Of a stretch of 64,000 nucleotides of DNA, positions 63,046-64,000 are shown piece after piece. Each line of letters opens with the position of its first letter. Position 1 is the stretch's first letter. Location of the stretch: assembly GCA_018818125.1 (NCBI GenBank), contig JAHISQ010000132.1:1-64000 (forward strand), given 5' to 3'. The position numbers and the translations under genes were made by a program. The notes under the pieces are model-generated. The model worked only from the letters and a program-made list of their open reading frames with translations, ran no database searches and was not told the origin of the DNA. The DNA comes from Candidatus Rifleibacteriota bacterium (GTDB lineage: Bacteria; Muiribacteriota; Ozemobacteria; Ozemobacterales; Ozemobacteraceae).

Positions 63046-64000
63046 TTAGTTGCCGAGTCCCTCAACGGGATTGATAAGCTCTTGACTGTTCTCAAGTGTA
63101 GATTCTGGTTCTTTGTCTTTGTTAAGCGTTTCGCTTGCTGGAGCAAATGTTTTTGGCGGTTTTTCAAGACTGCTATTTGTCTGCGAATCGGGAGATTTGT
63201 CGGTTTGCTGGTTCTGAACCGGAACCTGGTGTCCAGCAGCAGGATGCAATGCCTTGAGTGCCTTTGCTGGAGACTTGATAACTCTATCCCATGTGGCTTG
63301 CAGGCTTTCGTTCATATCTACAAAAGTGCCACTTGCCAGTTCATAGATGTAATTTTCTCCAGATTTGATTTCAGTAATTTTCTTTGAGTCAATCAGTTCA
63401 ACTTTTCCCTCGAAAATGCGGATCAGAGAAGAATCTCCATGAGTGACGACAAGAAACTCGGTCCCAATAATACTGATTTTTGCCCCTGGAATGGCTATTT
63501 TCACAGGAATATCCCGATGTATGATCCAGAGCATTCCGTCTTCCAGGGCTATTTCGTTTTGCTTGATGCTAAACAAAGAATCTTGAGAAACTCTACTCTG
63601 AAAATATGATGAGCTATCAGACAGACTGCAGCAGATCTGTGATTCTACCTCTGCCAGAAATGAGCGGGAAGAAAGCTTTCCATCATGGGCTTGTGACTGT
63701 GCGGCAATGTCTACCAGCCTGCCGGTTTTCAGATAAAAATCGCAAACCGGTGTATTGTGTGAACCAAAATAGAACAAAAACAGAATTATACAGGCAAAAG
63801 CCGCCGTCGTTAGGGGTTTCCACGACATTGTGATAAATCGAGAGATAACATCTACGATGGATTCTTTTTTGTTCTGTTGGACGGGGAATTTAAAGTTAAA
63901 CTGCTGGTCTGGCCACGGAGTAAAATCACTGAACCCTTTTTTCAAGGCTTTCACCAATTTTATATGGCTCTCAAAATCAGAGCGACATTGCGCGCATTCA
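63046..64000 (-). CDS. zf-HC2/FecR anti-sigma-like membrane protein, 5' partial
   Basis: The frame is open to the right edge, so the true start is outside. The first visible residues, ECAQCRSDFESHIKLVKALK, match the C-terminal half of a zf-HC2 anti-sigma zinc finger. Counting from 63957, a membrane helix lies at ~47-66 and a FecR domain at ~75-220 (GMLWIIHRDIPVKI; AKISIIGTEFLVVTHGDSSL; IRIFEGKVELI). A Pro/Gln/Ser/Thr-rich tail ends with INPVEGLGN, the C-terminal motif of the proteins at 44687 and 49493. It probably binds an ECF sigma factor encoded just upstream. Confidence 0.8.
   Translation of the reverse strand, partial: ECAQCRSDFESHIKLVKALKKGFSDFTPWPDQQFNFKFPVQQNKKESIVDVISRFITMSWKPLTTAAFACIILFLFYFGSHNTPVCDFYLKTGRLVDIAAQSQAHDGKLSSRSFLAEVESQICCSLSDSSSYFQSRVSQDSLFSIKQNEIALEDGMLWIIHRDIPVKIAIPGAKISIIGTEFLVVTHGDSSLIRIFEGKVELIDSKKITEIKSGENYIYELASGTFVDMNESLQATWDRVIKSPAKALKALHPAAGHQVPVQNQQTDKSPDSQTNSSLEKPPKTFAPASETLNKDKEPESTLENSQELINPVEGLGN

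Overview
The window looks like a chromosomal stretch of a free-living, Gram-negative-type bacterium of moderate GC content. The envelope inference rests on lipoboxes, many signal peptides, a CxxCH di-haem peroxidase and HflKC. Several traits fit deep-branching candidate phyla such as Riflebacteria better than a well-studied lineage: many exported proteins without clear family, very long HEAT-repeat proteins, SpoIIE/STAS partner-switching modules and scattered pseudopilin operons. That placement is inference; there is no rRNA or tRNA gene in the window to settle it.

Left part (1-11 kb): exported proteases and wall enzymes (partial gingipain-like C25 peptidase, lipoprotein with NlpC/P60- or CHAP-like domain, 987-residue clostripain C11 peptidase), a first STAS protein, an ATP-grasp/esterase gene pair and hflK-hflC. 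Middle-left (11-22 kb): a 51-residue membrane protein before a multi-domain hybrid histidine kinase, a Na/Pi cotransporter-like protein overlapping a YhcC-type radical SAM gene, a response regulator, an exported class I glutamine-amidotransferase-like hydrolase, a YbjQ-YbjQ-M48 operon and a queuosine-salvage glycosylase. Middle (22-44 kb): a HEAT/TPR protein, an exported zinc-ribbon/DNRLRE protein, a di-haem peroxidase, two Hsp20 genes behind a near-consensus sigma-54 promoter, an ATP-grasp-P1-peptidase fusion overlapping an acetylpolyamine-amidohydrolase-like gene, a FabH-like enzyme lacking two of the three usual catalytic residues, enolase, secG, speB, prepilin peptidase, a cupin-UPF0178 fusion, a degenerate archaemetzincin and a CvpA-like protein.

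Right part (44-64 kb) is the most unusual. Two pseudopilin operons each contain a large PilX/GspK-like protein followed by PilV/GspI-like and PilW/GspJ-like proteins. Around them lie two paralogous HEAT-repeat proteins with a C-terminal membrane anchor, two STAS proteins, a SpoIIE-type phosphatase, an EF-hand protein, an alanine/lysine-repeat lipoprotein, two small exported proteins with DUF4214-like repeats, and at the right edge a zf-HC2/FecR anti-sigma-like protein. Three of the exported proteins end in the same short C-terminal motif (P-x-x-G-L-G-[QNE]-stop). Four genes carry an upstream TGTCACA box, three of them 35-47 bases before the start codon and with a plausible ECF-type -10. I read this region as a candidate undescribed surface or secretion system: pseudopili and tagged exported proteins, probably controlled by an ECF sigma factor just outside the window and by SpoIIE/STAS partner switching.
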